DNA from: Leptothrix cholodnii SP-6 | Lineage (GTDB): Bacteria; Pseudomonadota; Gammaproteobacteria; Burkholderiales; Burkholderiaceae_C | Assembly (NCBI RefSeq): GCF_000019785.1 | Contig: NC_010524.1 | Location: 4,328,001 to 4,392,000, forward strand | Direction: 5' to 3' | DNA length: 64,000 nt | Part shown: positions 53,247 to 62,660 of the stretch, piece by piece | Layout: the number at the start of each line of letters is the position of its first letter | Position numbering within the stretch: position 1 is the stretch's first letter | The notes under the pieces: model-generated | The model's input: only the letters and a program-made list of their open reading frames with translations | Databases searched by the model: none | What the model was told of the DNA's origin: nothing | Program-made: the position numbers and the translations under genes

Positions 53247-55327
53247 TCGGTGCGCTGCGGCGCTGGTGGTCCCTGCGGGTGTGGGACCTCACCGCCTTGC
53301 TCAATGCGGCCGACCCGCGTGCCAGCCGGCCCGAACGTCATCTGTGGCTGATCCGCCTGCTCGAATGGCTGCGCAGCGCACCGCCCTCGCAGACCGGCGC
53401 CGAACGCAAGCCCGCCGCCGCGCCCGAGCCCGAGGCCGGCGGCGACACCCAGCCCAGCCCGTGGCCGCTGCGCCGCCTGCGCCACCTGCTCAACGTCCTC
53501 GAGCGCCATCCGCAGCACGCCGAGCAGGTCCGCCAGCTGCTGCGCGCGGTGCTGACCGGCACCGACGTCAGCGCGCTGCTGGCCGAGTTCGGCTTCGCGC
53601 CGCGTTCGTCGTTCGCCAGCGAGCTGATCGAGCGCCTGCGCCTGATCGGCCTGCCCGGCACCCCCGACACCAACGACCTCGGCGAGCTGTTCCAGCTGGT
53701 CTTCCACGGCCATGACGACGCCACCTGGCTGGCGCAGATCGACGCCGTCACCTGGCGCCGTCTGGCCCGCCTGCTGGTCGACGAGGAGCTGGCCGCGCAC
53801 TGGCGCGGCGCGCTGCTCGACTCGATCCAGCTGCTGGCCGGCCAGGTGCGCGCGGTCGGCATGGCCGCCACGCTGCGCCAGCGCATGGACGATGCGGTGC
53901 TGGCGGGGCGGCCGTTCCACCACCTGGCGCAGAGCGCGCAGCGCCTGGCCGAACTCGACGCGCTGGGCGACAGCGAGCGCCTGCACGAGCAGGCTCAGCA
54001 GCTGCGCGCCGAGCTGCTGGCCTGCCGGCAGGCGGCGGCCTCGGTGCGCAACCACCTCGAAGCCTGGGGCGTGTCGATCGACGTGGTGTTCCAGGTCGAG
54101 CAGCTGCGCGAGCGCACCGAACGCATCAACGCCCTGCTGACCCTGCTGACCAGCCCGCAGCCCGAGCGCGACTGGCCATGGCTGGTGGTGCAGCTGGCCG
54201 AAGGCGTGCGCAGCCGGCGCGGCCTGCGCAGCCTGTTCGCGCACCACTACTCGCTGCTGGCGCGCAAGGTGACCGAGCGCAGCGCCGAGACCGGCGAGCA
54301 CTACATCACCCGCACCCGCGCCGAATACCGCGAGATGCTGCAGCGCGCCTGCGGCGGCGGCCTGTTCATGGCCGGCACCACCTTCATGAAGTTCGTGATC
54401 GGCGCGATGGGCTTCTCGGCCTTCTGGGCCGGTTTCTGGGCCGGTGTCAACTACGCCGGCAGCTTCGTCGCGATCCAGCTGCTGGGCTGGACGGTCGCCA
54501 CCAAGCAGCCGGCGATGACGGCTCCGGCGATGGCCGCCAAGCTCGACGGCGTGCAGCTCGACGACGCCGCGATCGACGACTTCGTCGACGAGGTGACGCA
54601 CCTGATCCGCTCGCAGACCGCCGGCATCGTCGGCAACCTGACGGTGGTGGCGCCGGTCGTGCTGGCGCTGCAGGGGCTGGCCTGGTGGATCGCCGGCGTG
54701 CCCCTGATCGGCGAGACCGAAGCCCGCCACGTGCTGCACAACCTGACGCTGCTCGGCCCGACGCTGGTGTTTGCCGCCTTGACCGGCGTGCTGCTGTTCA
54801 TGTCGAGCCTGATCGCCGGCTGGGTCGAGAACGCCTTCGTGCTGCACCGCCTCGACAGCGCCATCGCCTGGAACCCGCGCATCGTGCGGCTGCTCGGCAG
54901 CGCCCGGGCGCAGCGCTGGTCGCGCTGGTGGCGCACCCACATCTCGGGGCTGGCGGCCAACGTGTCGCTCGGTTTCATGCTCGGCCTGGTGCCGGCGCTG
55001 GCGGTGTTCTTCGGCCTGCCGGTCGAGGTGCGCCACGTCACGCTGAGCACCGGCCAGCTGGCCGCGGCACTCGGCACGCTCGGGCTGGCGGCCTTGCACG
55101 AGTGGGCGTTCTGGCTGTGCCTGGCGGCGATTCCGCTGACCGGCGCGCTGAACCTGGCGGTGAGCTTCGTGCTCGCCTTCCGGGTCGCGCTGCGCTCGCG
55201 CGGCATCCGGCTGCGCGAGCGCTCGCGGCTCTACCGGGCCCTGCGGCAGCGCCTGCGCGAGCAGCCGCGCAGCTTCATCGTGCCGCCGCGCGACGGCACG
55301 GCCGGGCCCGCCGTGCCGCACGCCTGA
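53243..55327 (+). CDS. Gcr-type 'site-specific recombinase' family membrane protein
   Basis: Encodes 694 residues from a TTG that overlaps the apaG stop (TTGA). The N-terminal half is helical and hydrophilic (residues 1-360). The C-terminal half has about six membrane helices ('TFMKFVIGAMGFSAFWAGFW', 'VVLALQGLAWWIAGVPL', 'FAALTGVLLFMSSLIAGW', 'LGFMLGLVPALAVFFGLP'). The family is labelled site-specific recombinase in databases, but no tyrosine or serine recombinase active site is visible and the topology is that of a membrane protein. A GTG at 53279 is another possible start. Confidence 0.75.
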   Translation: MIGALRRWWSLRVWDLTALLNAADPRASRPERHLWLIRLLEWLRSAPPSQTGAERKPAAAPEPEAGGDTQPSPWPLRRLRHLLNVLERHPQHAEQVRQLLRAVLTGTDVSALLAEFGFAPRSSFASELIERLRLIGLPGTPDTNDLGELFQLVFHGHDDATWLAQIDAVTWRRLARLLVDEELAAHWRGALLDSIQLLAGQVRAVGMAATLRQRMDDAVLAGRPFHHLAQSAQRLAELDALGDSERLHEQAQQLRAELLACRQAAASVRNHLEAWGVSIDVVFQVEQLRERTERINALLTLLTSPQPERDWPWLVVQLAEGVRSRRGLRSLFAHHYSLLARKVTERSAETGEHYITRTRAEYREMLQRACGGGLFMAGTTFMKFVIGAMGFSAFWAGFWAGVNYAGSFVAIQLLGWTVATKQPAMTAPAMAAKLDGVQLDDAAIDDFVDEVTHLIRSQTAGIVGNLTVVAPVVLALQGLAWWIAGVPLIGETEARHVLHNLTLLGPTLVFAALTGVLLFMSSLIAGWVENAFVLHRLDSAIAWNPRIVRLLGSARAQRWSRWWRTHISGLAANVSLGFMLGLVPALAVFFGLPVEVRHVTLSTGQLAAALGTLGLAALHEWAFWLCLAAIPLTGALNLAVSFVLAFRVALRSRGIRLRERSRLYRALRQRLREQPRSFIVPPRDGTAGPAVPHA

Positions 55328-55339
55328 ACCGTCGCGCGC

Positions 55340-55459
55340 TCACGAAGACGCGTCGTCGTCACGCCGCTCGCCCTTGCTGCGGCCGGCGAACATCGTCCAC
55401 CAGACGATGCCGATCAGCAGCGCGGCGGCGCCCAGGGCTTCCAGCACAATCAACCACAT
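55340..55459 (-). CDS. Small single-pass membrane protein, 39 residues
   Basis: The reverse strand encodes 'MWLIVLEALGAAALLIGIVW', then 'WTMFAGRSKGERRDDDASS'. One membrane helix (residues 2-24) is followed by a basic then acidic tail. A strong ribosome-binding site AAGGAAAC lies eight bases before the ATG. Similar small proteins seem to be common in Burkholderiales, from memory. It is convergent with the Gcr-type gene (12 bases) and head-to-head with mltA; its ATG overlaps a possible mltA ATG at 55458 within ACATGT. Function unknown. Confidence 0.72.
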   Translation of the reverse strand: MWLIVLEALGAAALLIGIVWWTMFAGRSKGERRDDDASS

Positions 55460-55490
55460 GTCCGTTTCCTTCGCGTTCACCAGCCGCCTG

Positions 55491-56753
55491 ATGCGGCCCG
55501 TCCGCTGGCCCTTGGCCGGCGCGATTCTAGGCAGCCTGCTGGCCTGCGGCAGCGTACCGACACCGCCGGCACCGGTCGACGACGGCAGCACCCCGCCGCT
55601 GGCGAGCCCGCCGGCCGGCGCCGAGCCCGCCGCCAGCATCACCCCCGAGGTGCGGCAGACCGCACGCGGGCGCTGGGTGCGCGCCGACTGGTCCGAGCTG
55701 CCCGGCTGGCACGACGACAGCCTGGCGCTCGCCTGGCCGGCGCTGCTGCGCAGCTGCGAGCGCGTGCTGAGCCTGCCGGCCAACGGCAACGGCGCCGCAG
55801 CGGCCGCCGCAGCAGCGTCGCCGCTGACGATCACGCCGCAGCAGTTCTCGCAGAACTGGGCGCCGAGCTGCAACGCCGCACGCGCGCTCGGCCCGGCGGC
55901 CGACGACAGCCAGATCCGCAGCTTCCTGCAGGCGCGTCTGCAGCCGTGGCGGGTCGAAGGCGGCGAAGGCCAGGTCGAGGGCCTGATGACCGGCTATTTC
56001 GAGCCGCTGATCGAGGCCCGCCGCCAGCGCAGCGCCCGCTTCAGCGTGCCGCTTCATGCCCCGCCGGCCGATCTGGCCAGCCGCAAACCCTGGTACACCC
56101 GCGCCCAGATCGAGACCCTGCCGGCCGCGCAGGCCGCACTCAAGGATCGCGTGATCGCCTGGGTGGCCGACCCGCTCGACGCCCTGCTGGTGCAGATCCA
56201 GGGCTCCGGGCGGCTGCTGATCGACGAGCCCGGCGGCCAGCGCAAGACCGTCCGGCTGGCCTACGCGGCGCACAACGACCAGCCTTACATGTCGATCGGC
56301 CGCTGGCTGGTCGAACAGGGTGCGTTCACGCTCGAGCAGGCCAACTGGCCGGCGATCCGGCAGTGGGCGCGCAACAACCCGCGGCGCCTGCGCGAGATGC
56401 TCGACGTCAACCCGCGCTACGTGTTCTTCCGCGAAGAGCCGATGCCCGACCCGAGCATCGGCGCGATCGGCGCGCAGGGCGTGCCGCTGACGCCGGGACG
56501 CTCGATCGCGGTCGACCGCAACAGCATCCCGTACGGCACGCCGGTCTGGCTGGCCGCCACCGAACCGCAGCCGTGGCAGGTCAACCCGCCGCCGCCGCGC
56601 CCGCTGCAGCGCCTGGTGATGGCGCAGGACACCGGCAGCGCGATCGTCGGCTCGGTGCGGGCCGACTACTTCTGGGGCTGGGGCGACGGCGCCGAAGACC
56701 GCGCCGGGCGCACCAAGCAGCCGCTGCGGCTGTGGGTGCTCTGGCCGCGCTGA
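55491..56753 (+). CDS. mltA: Membrane-bound lytic murein transglycosylase A
   Basis: Encodes 420 residues from the ATG at 55491. The lipoprotein signal 'WPLAGAILGSLLAC' puts the lipid Cys at residue 19. The MltA barrel has 'VEGLMTGYFEPLIEARRQRS', 'ALLVQIQGSGRLLIDEPGGQ' and the catalytic region 'MAQDTGSAIVGSVRADYFWG' with Asp. It cuts peptidoglycan to form anhydromuropeptides. An ATG at 55458 is in frame but would place 11 residues before the signal peptide and overlaps the divergent small gene. It is convergent with the diguanylate cyclase, end to end with no gap. Confidence 0.94.
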   Translation: MRPVRWPLAGAILGSLLACGSVPTPPAPVDDGSTPPLASPPAGAEPAASITPEVRQTARGRWVRADWSELPGWHDDSLALAWPALLRSCERVLSLPANGNGAAAAAAAASPLTITPQQFSQNWAPSCNAARALGPAADDSQIRSFLQARLQPWRVEGGEGQVEGLMTGYFEPLIEARRQRSARFSVPLHAPPADLASRKPWYTRAQIETLPAAQAALKDRVIAWVADPLDALLVQIQGSGRLLIDEPGGQRKTVRLAYAAHNDQPYMSIGRWLVEQGAFTLEQANWPAIRQWARNNPRRLREMLDVNPRYVFFREEPMPDPSIGAIGAQGVPLTPGRSIAVDRNSIPYGTPVWLAATEPQPWQVNPPPPRPLQRLVMAQDTGSAIVGSVRADYFWGWGDGAEDRAGRTKQPLRLWVLWPR

Positions 56754-57899
56754 TCAGGCCCGCTCGACACGGTCGCGCCCGGCCGCCTTGGCGCGGTACA
56801 TCGCCCGGTCGGCACGCTCGATCGCGGCGTCGATGTCGCCGCCGCCCAGGCAGCGCGTGACACCGGCCGAGAACGTCACCCGCAGGCCTGGCTGCACCTC
56901 GTCGAACGGCGTCAGCACCAGCCGCTCGCGCAGGCGCTGCACGCACGACAGCGCCTGCGTCACGGTGGTGTCGGGCAGCAGCAGCAGGAACTCCTCGCCG
57001 CCCCAGCGCGCCAGCACGTCGGGGCCGCGCAGTTCGGTCAGCGCGCGCTCGGCAAAACCGCGCAGGACCGCGTCGCCGGCCTTGTGGCCGTGTTCGTCGT
57101 TGATGGCCTTGAAGTGGTCGAGATCGATCGCCACCAGCGCGATCGGCTGGCCCAGGCGGGCCTGGCGCGCGGTCTCGTTGACGAGGCTGTCCATCAGCGC
57201 GCGCCGGTTCGGCAGGCCGGTGAGGTCGTCGCGCGTGGCCAGCTGGCGGATGCGCTCGAAGGCCTCGCTGAGGTCGGTGCGCTTGCGTGTCAGGCGGGCC
57301 CTCAAGCGGGCCAGCCGGTCGGAGAGCACCCACATGCCGCCGAACACGATCACCGCGAACACCAGGTGCACCAGCTCGACCCGCGGGTCGTGGCGCGCCG
57401 GCTCGTGCACCACCTGCCACCCCATCACGGCGGCGAACAGCAGCAGCGCGGCCAGCGCAAGCCCGCCCACCTGCCGGCGGTTGAGCCTGAACATCGAGAA
57501 CATCAGGATCAGCACCGGAATCGTCAGCAAGGCGCCGCGCGCAGGCCCGGTGATGCCGTACGCCCCCGCCACGGCCAGCAGGCCGAAAGCGCTCTGCGCC
57601 AGCGTCATCGACGGATCGGCCAGCCGGGCGCTCCAGCCGCTGCGGATGGCGATGAAGAACAGCACCGCGCCACCGAGATAGAACGCACTCAGCCACCACG
57701 AGGCACGGGCCTCGATCAGGCCGAACCGCACCTCGATCTGCTGGCACAGCGCAAACAGCACGTACGCCACCAGCGCCAGCAGGCTCTGTGACACCCGCAG
57801 GCGATGCCGGCCCTCGGGCCCCAGCACGAAGCGGCTCGACAACGACAGGAAATCGGCTTCAGGCACACCCGAAGTGTAAACAACAGATACGTTAGGCAC
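56754..57899 (-). CDS. Membrane-anchored diguanylate cyclase (GGDEF)
   Basis: Encodes 381 residues. Residues 35-200 form about six membrane helices of an unassigned sensor type. A short coiled coil leads to a GGDEF domain: 'ATRDDLTGLPNRRALMDSLV', 'DLDHFKAINDEHGHKAGDAV' and the active site 'ARWGGEEFLLLLPDT'. The active-site form GGEEF should make cyclic di-GMP, which governs attachment and matrix formation. No RxxD inhibitory site is seen just before it. The GTG at 57899 and a GTG at 57866 are both possible starts; neither has a clear ribosome-binding site. It follows the Lrp gene after 13 bases. Confidence 0.92.
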   Translation of the reverse strand: MPNVSVVYTSGVPEADFLSLSSRFVLGPEGRHRLRVSQSLLALVAYVLFALCQQIEVRFGLIEARASWWLSAFYLGGAVLFFIAIRSGWSARLADPSMTLAQSAFGLLAVAGAYGITGPARGALLTIPVLILMFSMFRLNRRQVGGLALAALLLFAAVMGWQVVHEPARHDPRVELVHLVFAVIVFGGMWVLSDRLARLRARLTRKRTDLSEAFERIRQLATRDDLTGLPNRRALMDSLVNETARQARLGQPIALVAIDLDHFKAINDEHGHKAGDAVLRGFAERALTELRGPDVLARWGGEEFLLLLPDTTVTQALSCVQRLRERLVLTPFDEVQPGLRVTFSAGVTRCLGGGDIDAAIERADRAMYRAKAAGRDRVERA

Positions 57900-57912
57900 G
57901 TCTGCTTACATG

Positions 57913-58473
57913 TCAGCCCGGCGGACGCAGATGGCTCAGCGGCAGGACCGAGCCCGCCTTGACCTCGCCGAGCGAGAAGCTGGTGTGCATGTCCTTGACG
58001 TTGGGCAGCCTGAACAAGGTGTCGCGCACCCAGCGCGAATAGGCGTCGAGGTCGGTGGCCACCACGTGCAGCTCGAAGGTGCCGGTGCCGCTGATGTAGT
58101 GGCAGGTGACCACCTCGGGCAGGGCGCGGATCAGGGCCTCGAGGGTCAGCGTGGCCTCGGCGTTGTTGCGCTCGGTGTCGATGCGCACGAAGGCGAGCAC
58201 GCCCAGGCCGATCTTGCGGCGGTCGATCTCGGCCCGGTAGCCGGTGATGTAGCCCTGCTCCTCGAGCCAGCGCACGCGCCGCCACGTCGGCGCGGCCGAC
58301 AAGCCGATGCGTGCCGCCAGCTCGGCGTTGGACAGACGGGCATCGCGCTGCAACTCCGCGAGGATCGCGATGTCAAACCGGTCGAGACCGCCGGCGCGGC
58401 CCTCGGCGAGGCCTGCGTCAGGGGCTCGGGTTTTCCCTTGATCCGAGAATTGCGGCAACGGCGTTTCTTTCAT
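57913..58473 (-). CDS. Lrp/AsnC-family transcriptional regulator
   Basis: Encodes 186 residues. The helix-turn-helix occupies about residues 30-80 ('FDIAILAELQRDARLSNAEL', 'SAAPTWRRVRWLEEQGYITG'). The RAM ligand domain follows ('VRIDTERNNAEATLTLEALI', 'HYISGTGTFELHVVATDLDA'). It has an N-terminal extension of about 28 residues. It diverges from the indolepyruvate oxidoreductase gene (115 bases between), so it probably controls that gene in response to an aromatic amino acid. The ligand is inferred from context only. Confidence 0.92.
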   Translation of the reverse strand: MKETPLPQFSDQGKTRAPDAGLAEGRAGGLDRFDIAILAELQRDARLSNAELAARIGLSAAPTWRRVRWLEEQGYITGYRAEIDRRKIGLGVLAFVRIDTERNNAEATLTLEALIRALPEVVTCHYISGTGTFELHVVATDLDAYSRWVRDTLFRLPNVKDMHTSFSLGEVKAGSVLPLSHLRPPG

Positions 58474-58588
58474 CAGTCGCTTTCAGTTCGATCCTTGCTG
58501 AGAGTATCTGTTTCAGGGCATGGAAAGAAAACACCTGCCGCCGCAGCTTGCCTACACTTTCCGGCAACAACCGCCGCTGGAGCCCACC

Positions 58589-61500
58589 ATGAACGCCCCC
58601 CTGCCCGAAGCCGTGCGACGTGCGCTGGAAGCCGTCACCCTCGACGACAAGTACACCCTCGGCCACGGGCGCGCCTTCATGAGCGGCATCCACGCGCTGG
58701 TGCGCCTGCCGATGCTGCAGCAGCTGCGCGATGCGCGCGCCGGGCTCAACACCGCCGGGTTCATCAGCGGCTACCGCGGCAGCCCGCTGGGTGGCTACGA
58801 CCAGGCGCTGTGGTCGGCCAAGAAGCACCTGGCCAAGCAGAACATCGTCTTCCAGCCCGGCGTCAACGAAGAGCTGGCGGCCACCGCGGTGTGGGGCAGC
58901 CAGCAGCTCGACATCCATCCCAAGAGCAACAAGTTCGACGGCGTGTTCGGCATCTGGTACGGCAAGGGGCCGGGCGTGGACCGCTGCTCGGACGTCTTCA
59001 AGCACGCCAACATGGCCGGCACCGCCCGCCACGGCGGCGTGCTGGCGATCGCCGGTGACGACCACGTCGCCAAGAGCAGCACCGCCGCGCACCAGAGCGA
59101 CCACATCTTCAAGGCCTGCGGGCTGCCGGTTTTCTTCCCGGCCAGCGCGCAGGAGATCCTCGACATGGGCCTGCACGCGATCGCGCTGAGCCGCTACGCC
59201 GGCGTCTGGTCGGGCATGAAGACGATCCAGGAGGTGGTGGAAAGCGCCGCCTCGATCGAGATCGACCCGGACCGCGTGTCGATCGTGCTGCCCGAAGACT
59301 TCGTGATGCCGCCCGGCGGCCTGCACATGCGCTGGCCCGACGACCGGATCGAGCAGGAAGCCCGGCTGATGGACCACAAGTGGTACGCCGCGCTGGCCTA
59401 TGTGCGCGCCAACCGGCTCAACCACACCGTGATCGACAGCCCGAACGCGCGTTTCGGCATCATGGCCAGCGGCAAGAGCTACAACGACACCCGCCAGGCG
59501 CTGGCCGACCTGGGGCTCGATGAAGCCACCTGTCAGCGCATCGGCATCCGGCTGCACAAGGTCGGCGTGGTCTGGCCGCTCGAAGCCACCATCACGCGCG
59601 AGTTCGCGCAGGGGCTGCAGGAAATCCTGGTGGTCGAGGAAAAGCGCCAGGTCATCGAATACCAGCTCAAGGAAGAGCTCTACAACTGGCGCGCCGACGT
59701 GCGCCCGGACGTGGTCGGCAAGTTCGACGAGGCCGAGGGCGACCACAGCGGCGGCGAATGGAGCCGGCCGAACCCGAGCGCCAACGGGCTGCTGCGCGCC
59801 AAGCTCGACCTGACGCCGGCCATCATCGCCAAGGCGATCGCCAAGCGGCTGATCAAGCGCGGCGTGCCCGACGACGTGGTGGCGCGCATGAACCAGCGCC
59901 TGGCCGTGATCGACGCCAAGGAGCGCTCGCTGGCGGCGCTGACCGTCAACACCGGCGAGCGCACGCCCTGGTTCTGCAGCGGCTGCCCGCACAACACCAG
60001 CACCCGCGTGCCCGAAGGCTCGCGCGCGATGGCCGGCATCGGCTGCCACTTCATGGCGCTGTGGATGGGACGTGACACGGAGACCTTCACGCAGATGGGC
60101 GGCGAAGGCGTGCCGTGGGTCGGTCAGGCGCCGTTCACCACCGACACCCACCTGTTCGCCAACCTCGGCGACGGCACCTACTACCACTCGGGCCTGCTGG
60201 CGGTGCGCCAGAGCATCGCCGCGGGCGTCAACATCACCTACAAGATCCTCTACAACGACGCGGTGGCGATGACCGGCGGCCAGCCGGTCGACGGCATCCT
60301 GAAGGTGCCCGAGATGACCCGCGAGCTCGACGCCGAGGGCGCGAAGGTGATCGTGATCGTGACCGACGAGCCGGAGAAATACGCCGAGGTCAAAGCGCGC
60401 CTCGCACCCGGCGTGACGGTGCGGCACCGCGACGAACTCGACGCCGTGCAGCGCGAACTGCGCGCCACGCCCGGCTGCACGATCCTGATCTACGACCAGA
60501 CCTGCGCCACCGAAAAGCGCCGCCGCCGCAAGCGCGGCACGCTGGTCGACCCGGCCAGGCGCGTCGTCATCAACGAGCTGGTGTGCGAGGGCTGCGGCGA
60601 TTGTTCGACGCAGAGCAACTGCCTGTCGGTCGAACCGGTCGAGACCGAGTTCGGCCGCAAGCGCCGCATCAACCAGAACACCTGCAACAAGGATTTCTCG
60701 TGCGTGAAGGGCTTCTGCCCGAGCTTCGTGACGGTCGAAGGCGGCCAGTTGCGCAAGCCCAAGAAGGACGCCAAGCTCGACCCGGCCAGCCTGCCGCCAC
60801 TGCCCGAGCCGGTGCTGCCGAGCGCGCGCGAGGCCTTCGGCATCGTCGTGGCCGGAGTCGGCGGCACCGGCGTGATCACGATCGGCCAGCTGCTGGGCAT
60901 GGCCGCGCATCTGGAGGGCAAGGGCGTGGTCACGCAGGACAGCGCCGGCCTGGCACAGAAGGGGGGCGCCACCTGGAGCCACATCCAGATCGCCGACAGC
61001 GCGCTGGCGATCCACACCACCAAGGTCGACACCGCCAAGGCCGATCTGGTGATCGCCTGCGACGGCATCGTCGCGGCCAAGAAGGAGACACTGTCGGCGA
61101 TGGCCGAAGGCCGCACCTTCGTGGCGCTGAACCTGCACGCCGCACCGACCGCAGCGCTGGTGCACGACCCGGACTGGGCCTTCCCGGTGGCCGGCTGCGA
61201 GGCCGCCCTGCGCCAGACGGTGGGCGATGCGCGGCTGGGTGCGTTCGACGCCGAGGAGGTGGCGGTCAAGCTGCTGGGTGACTCGATCTACACCAACCCG
61301 CTGATGCTCGGCTACGCCTGGCAGAAGGGCCACGTGCCGGTGGGCCGCGCCGCGCTGCTGCGGGCGATGGAGCTGAACGGCGTGCAGGCGGCCAACAACC
61401 AGCAGGCCTTCGAGTGGGGCCGGCGTTGCGCGCACGACCTGGCCAGCGTCAGGAGCCAGTACCAGAGCGCCCAGGTGATCCAGCTCGTGCGGCGGCCGTC

Positions 61501-62146
61501 AGTCGACGAGCTGATCGCGCGGCGGGTCGAGTTCCTGACCGCGTATCAGAATGCCGGCTACGCCGAGCAGTACCGCCGCTTCGTCGAGCGCGTGCGCAGC
61601 GCCGAGGCGCCGCTGGCGAGCACGCGCCTGACCGAGGCGGTGGCGCGTTACCTCTTCAAGCTGATGGCCTACAAGGACGAGTACGAGGTGGCGCGACTGC
61701 ACGGCGACGCCGCGTTTGCCGCGCGCATCGCGAGTCAGTTCGAGGGTGACTACAAGCTGGTGCACCACCTCGCGCCGCCGATCCTGGGCAAGACCGACGC
61801 GCAGGGGCAGCCGCTCAAGCAGGCCTTCGGGCCGTGGATGCACCGGGTGATGCCGATGCTGGCGCGTCTGAAGTTCCTGCGCGGCAGCACGTTCGACCCC
61901 TTCGGCCGGACCGAAGAACGCCGCACGGAGCGGGCGCTGATCGGTGAATACCGGGCATGCGTCGAGGAACTGCTGACCGGGTTGAGCGCCGAACGGTTGA
62001 CGCAGGCAGTCGAGATTGCCCGGCTGCCGGAGGACATCCGCGGCTACGGCCCGGTCAAGGAGCGCCACCTCGCCGCCGTGCGCCCACGCTGGGCGCAGCT
62101 GATGACGGCCTGGCGCTCAGGCGCCGGTCACCGCCAGGCGGCGTGA
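58589..62146 (+). CDS. Indolepyruvate ferredoxin oxidoreductase, fused alpha-beta form
   Basis: Encodes 1185 residues. It oxidatively decarboxylates indolepyruvate or other arylpyruvates to acyl-CoA, passing electrons to ferredoxin, in aromatic amino acid breakdown. The N-terminal part has 'AGFISGYRGSPLGGYDQALW', the TPP region is near 'TPWFCSGCPHNTSTRVPEG' and 'FANLGDGTYYHSG'. A cysteine-rich iron-sulphur segment lies near residues 665-715 ('CEGCGDCSTQSNC'). The C-terminal gamma domain has 'VAGVGGTGVITIGQLLGMAA'. The ATG at 58589 has GGAG eight bases before it. It is a single gene where archaea use two (iorA, iorB). Confidence 0.94.
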   Translation: MNAPLPEAVRRALEAVTLDDKYTLGHGRAFMSGIHALVRLPMLQQLRDARAGLNTAGFISGYRGSPLGGYDQALWSAKKHLAKQNIVFQPGVNEELAATAVWGSQQLDIHPKSNKFDGVFGIWYGKGPGVDRCSDVFKHANMAGTARHGGVLAIAGDDHVAKSSTAAHQSDHIFKACGLPVFFPASAQEILDMGLHAIALSRYAGVWSGMKTIQEVVESAASIEIDPDRVSIVLPEDFVMPPGGLHMRWPDDRIEQEARLMDHKWYAALAYVRANRLNHTVIDSPNARFGIMASGKSYNDTRQALADLGLDEATCQRIGIRLHKVGVVWPLEATITREFAQGLQEILVVEEKRQVIEYQLKEELYNWRADVRPDVVGKFDEAEGDHSGGEWSRPNPSANGLLRAKLDLTPAIIAKAIAKRLIKRGVPDDVVARMNQRLAVIDAKERSLAALTVNTGERTPWFCSGCPHNTSTRVPEGSRAMAGIGCHFMALWMGRDTETFTQMGGEGVPWVGQAPFTTDTHLFANLGDGTYYHSGLLAVRQSIAAGVNITYKILYNDAVAMTGGQPVDGILKVPEMTRELDAEGAKVIVIVTDEPEKYAEVKARLAPGVTVRHRDELDAVQRELRATPGCTILIYDQTCATEKRRRRKRGTLVDPARRVVINELVCEGCGDCSTQSNCLSVEPVETEFGRKRRINQNTCNKDFSCVKGFCPSFVTVEGGQLRKPKKDAKLDPASLPPLPEPVLPSAREAFGIVVAGVGGTGVITIGQLLGMAAHLEGKGVVTQDSAGLAQKGGATWSHIQIADSALAIHTTKVDTAKADLVIACDGIVAAKKETLSAMAEGRTFVALNLHAAPTAALVHDPDWAFPVAGCEAALRQTVGDARLGAFDAEEVAVKLLGDSIYTNPLMLGYAWQKGHVPVGRAALLRAMELNGVQAANNQQAFEWGRRCAHDLASVRSQYQSAQVIQLVRRPSVDELIARRVEFLTAYQNAGYAEQYRRFVERVRSAEAPLASTRLTEAVARYLFKLMAYKDEYEVARLHGDAAFAARIASQFEGDYKLVHHLAPPILGKTDAQGQPLKQAFGPWMHRVMPMLARLKFLRGSTFDPFGRTEERRTERALIGEYRACVEELLTGLSAERLTQAVEIARLPEDIRGYGPVKERHLAAVRPRWAQLMTAWRSGAGHRQAA

Positions 62147-62164
62147 CCCCGCGCCCGAAAGGGC

Positions 62165-62434
62165 TCAGTGCGTGCGGCGGTTCTGGCCGCCACCACCGCC
62201 GCCACCACCTTGCCGCTCGATGTGGCGGAAGGTGATGCGGCCCTTGCTCAGGTCGTAGGGCGAGAGTTCGAGCGACACCGCGTCCCCCGCGAGGATGCGG
62301 ATGTGGTGCTTGCGCATCTTGCCGGAGGTGTAGGCGACCAGCTGATGGCCGTTTTCCAGCGTGACGCGAAAACGCGAGTCCGGCAGCACCTCGGTGACGG
62401 TGCCGTGCATTTCGATGAGTTCTTCCTTAGCCAA
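62165..62434 (-). CDS. infA: Translation initiation factor IF-1 paralogue with Gly-rich tail
   Basis: Encodes 89 residues from a TTG: '[20 protein letters not shown]' followed by the S1/OB fold ('[20 protein letters not shown]', '[14 protein letters not shown]'). IF-1 blocks the A site during initiation. After the normal end near residue 72, a tail of eight consecutive Gly and 'QNRRTH' is added. The start is fixed by AAGGA seven bases before the TTG and the conserved second residues. Betaproteobacteria often have a ribosomal-operon infA as well, so this is probably the second copy. It is convergent with the oxidoreductase gene. Confidence 0.93.
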   Translation of the reverse strand: MAKEELIEMHGTVTEVLPDSRFRVTLENGHQLVAYTSGKMRKHHIRILAGDAVSLELSPYDLSKGRITFRHIERQGGGGGGGGQNRRTH

Positions 62435-62660
62435 TGTGCTTCCTTGACGAGTGATGGGGTGGGGGCACGACTCGCGCCCAAGGTGCGAGCCGCCAGTCAG
62501 CGCCCAGTCGCCCACACGCGCGGCAAAACGGCCAACTGGTGCCTGACAGAAAAAGCCAGGCCCGAATGAATAACCCGCCAGTGTACGCCGACCCAATCTG
62601 CCGCAACAGATGCAAGGTCAACTTGCACGGCCACGGCCGACCGGGACATGCGCGGCAATG

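Noticed and set aside
53243..55327. Active site-specific recombinase marking a mobile element
   Set aside because: The protein lacks recognisable recombinase active-site motifs and is a multi-pass membrane protein; nearby genes are housekeeping.
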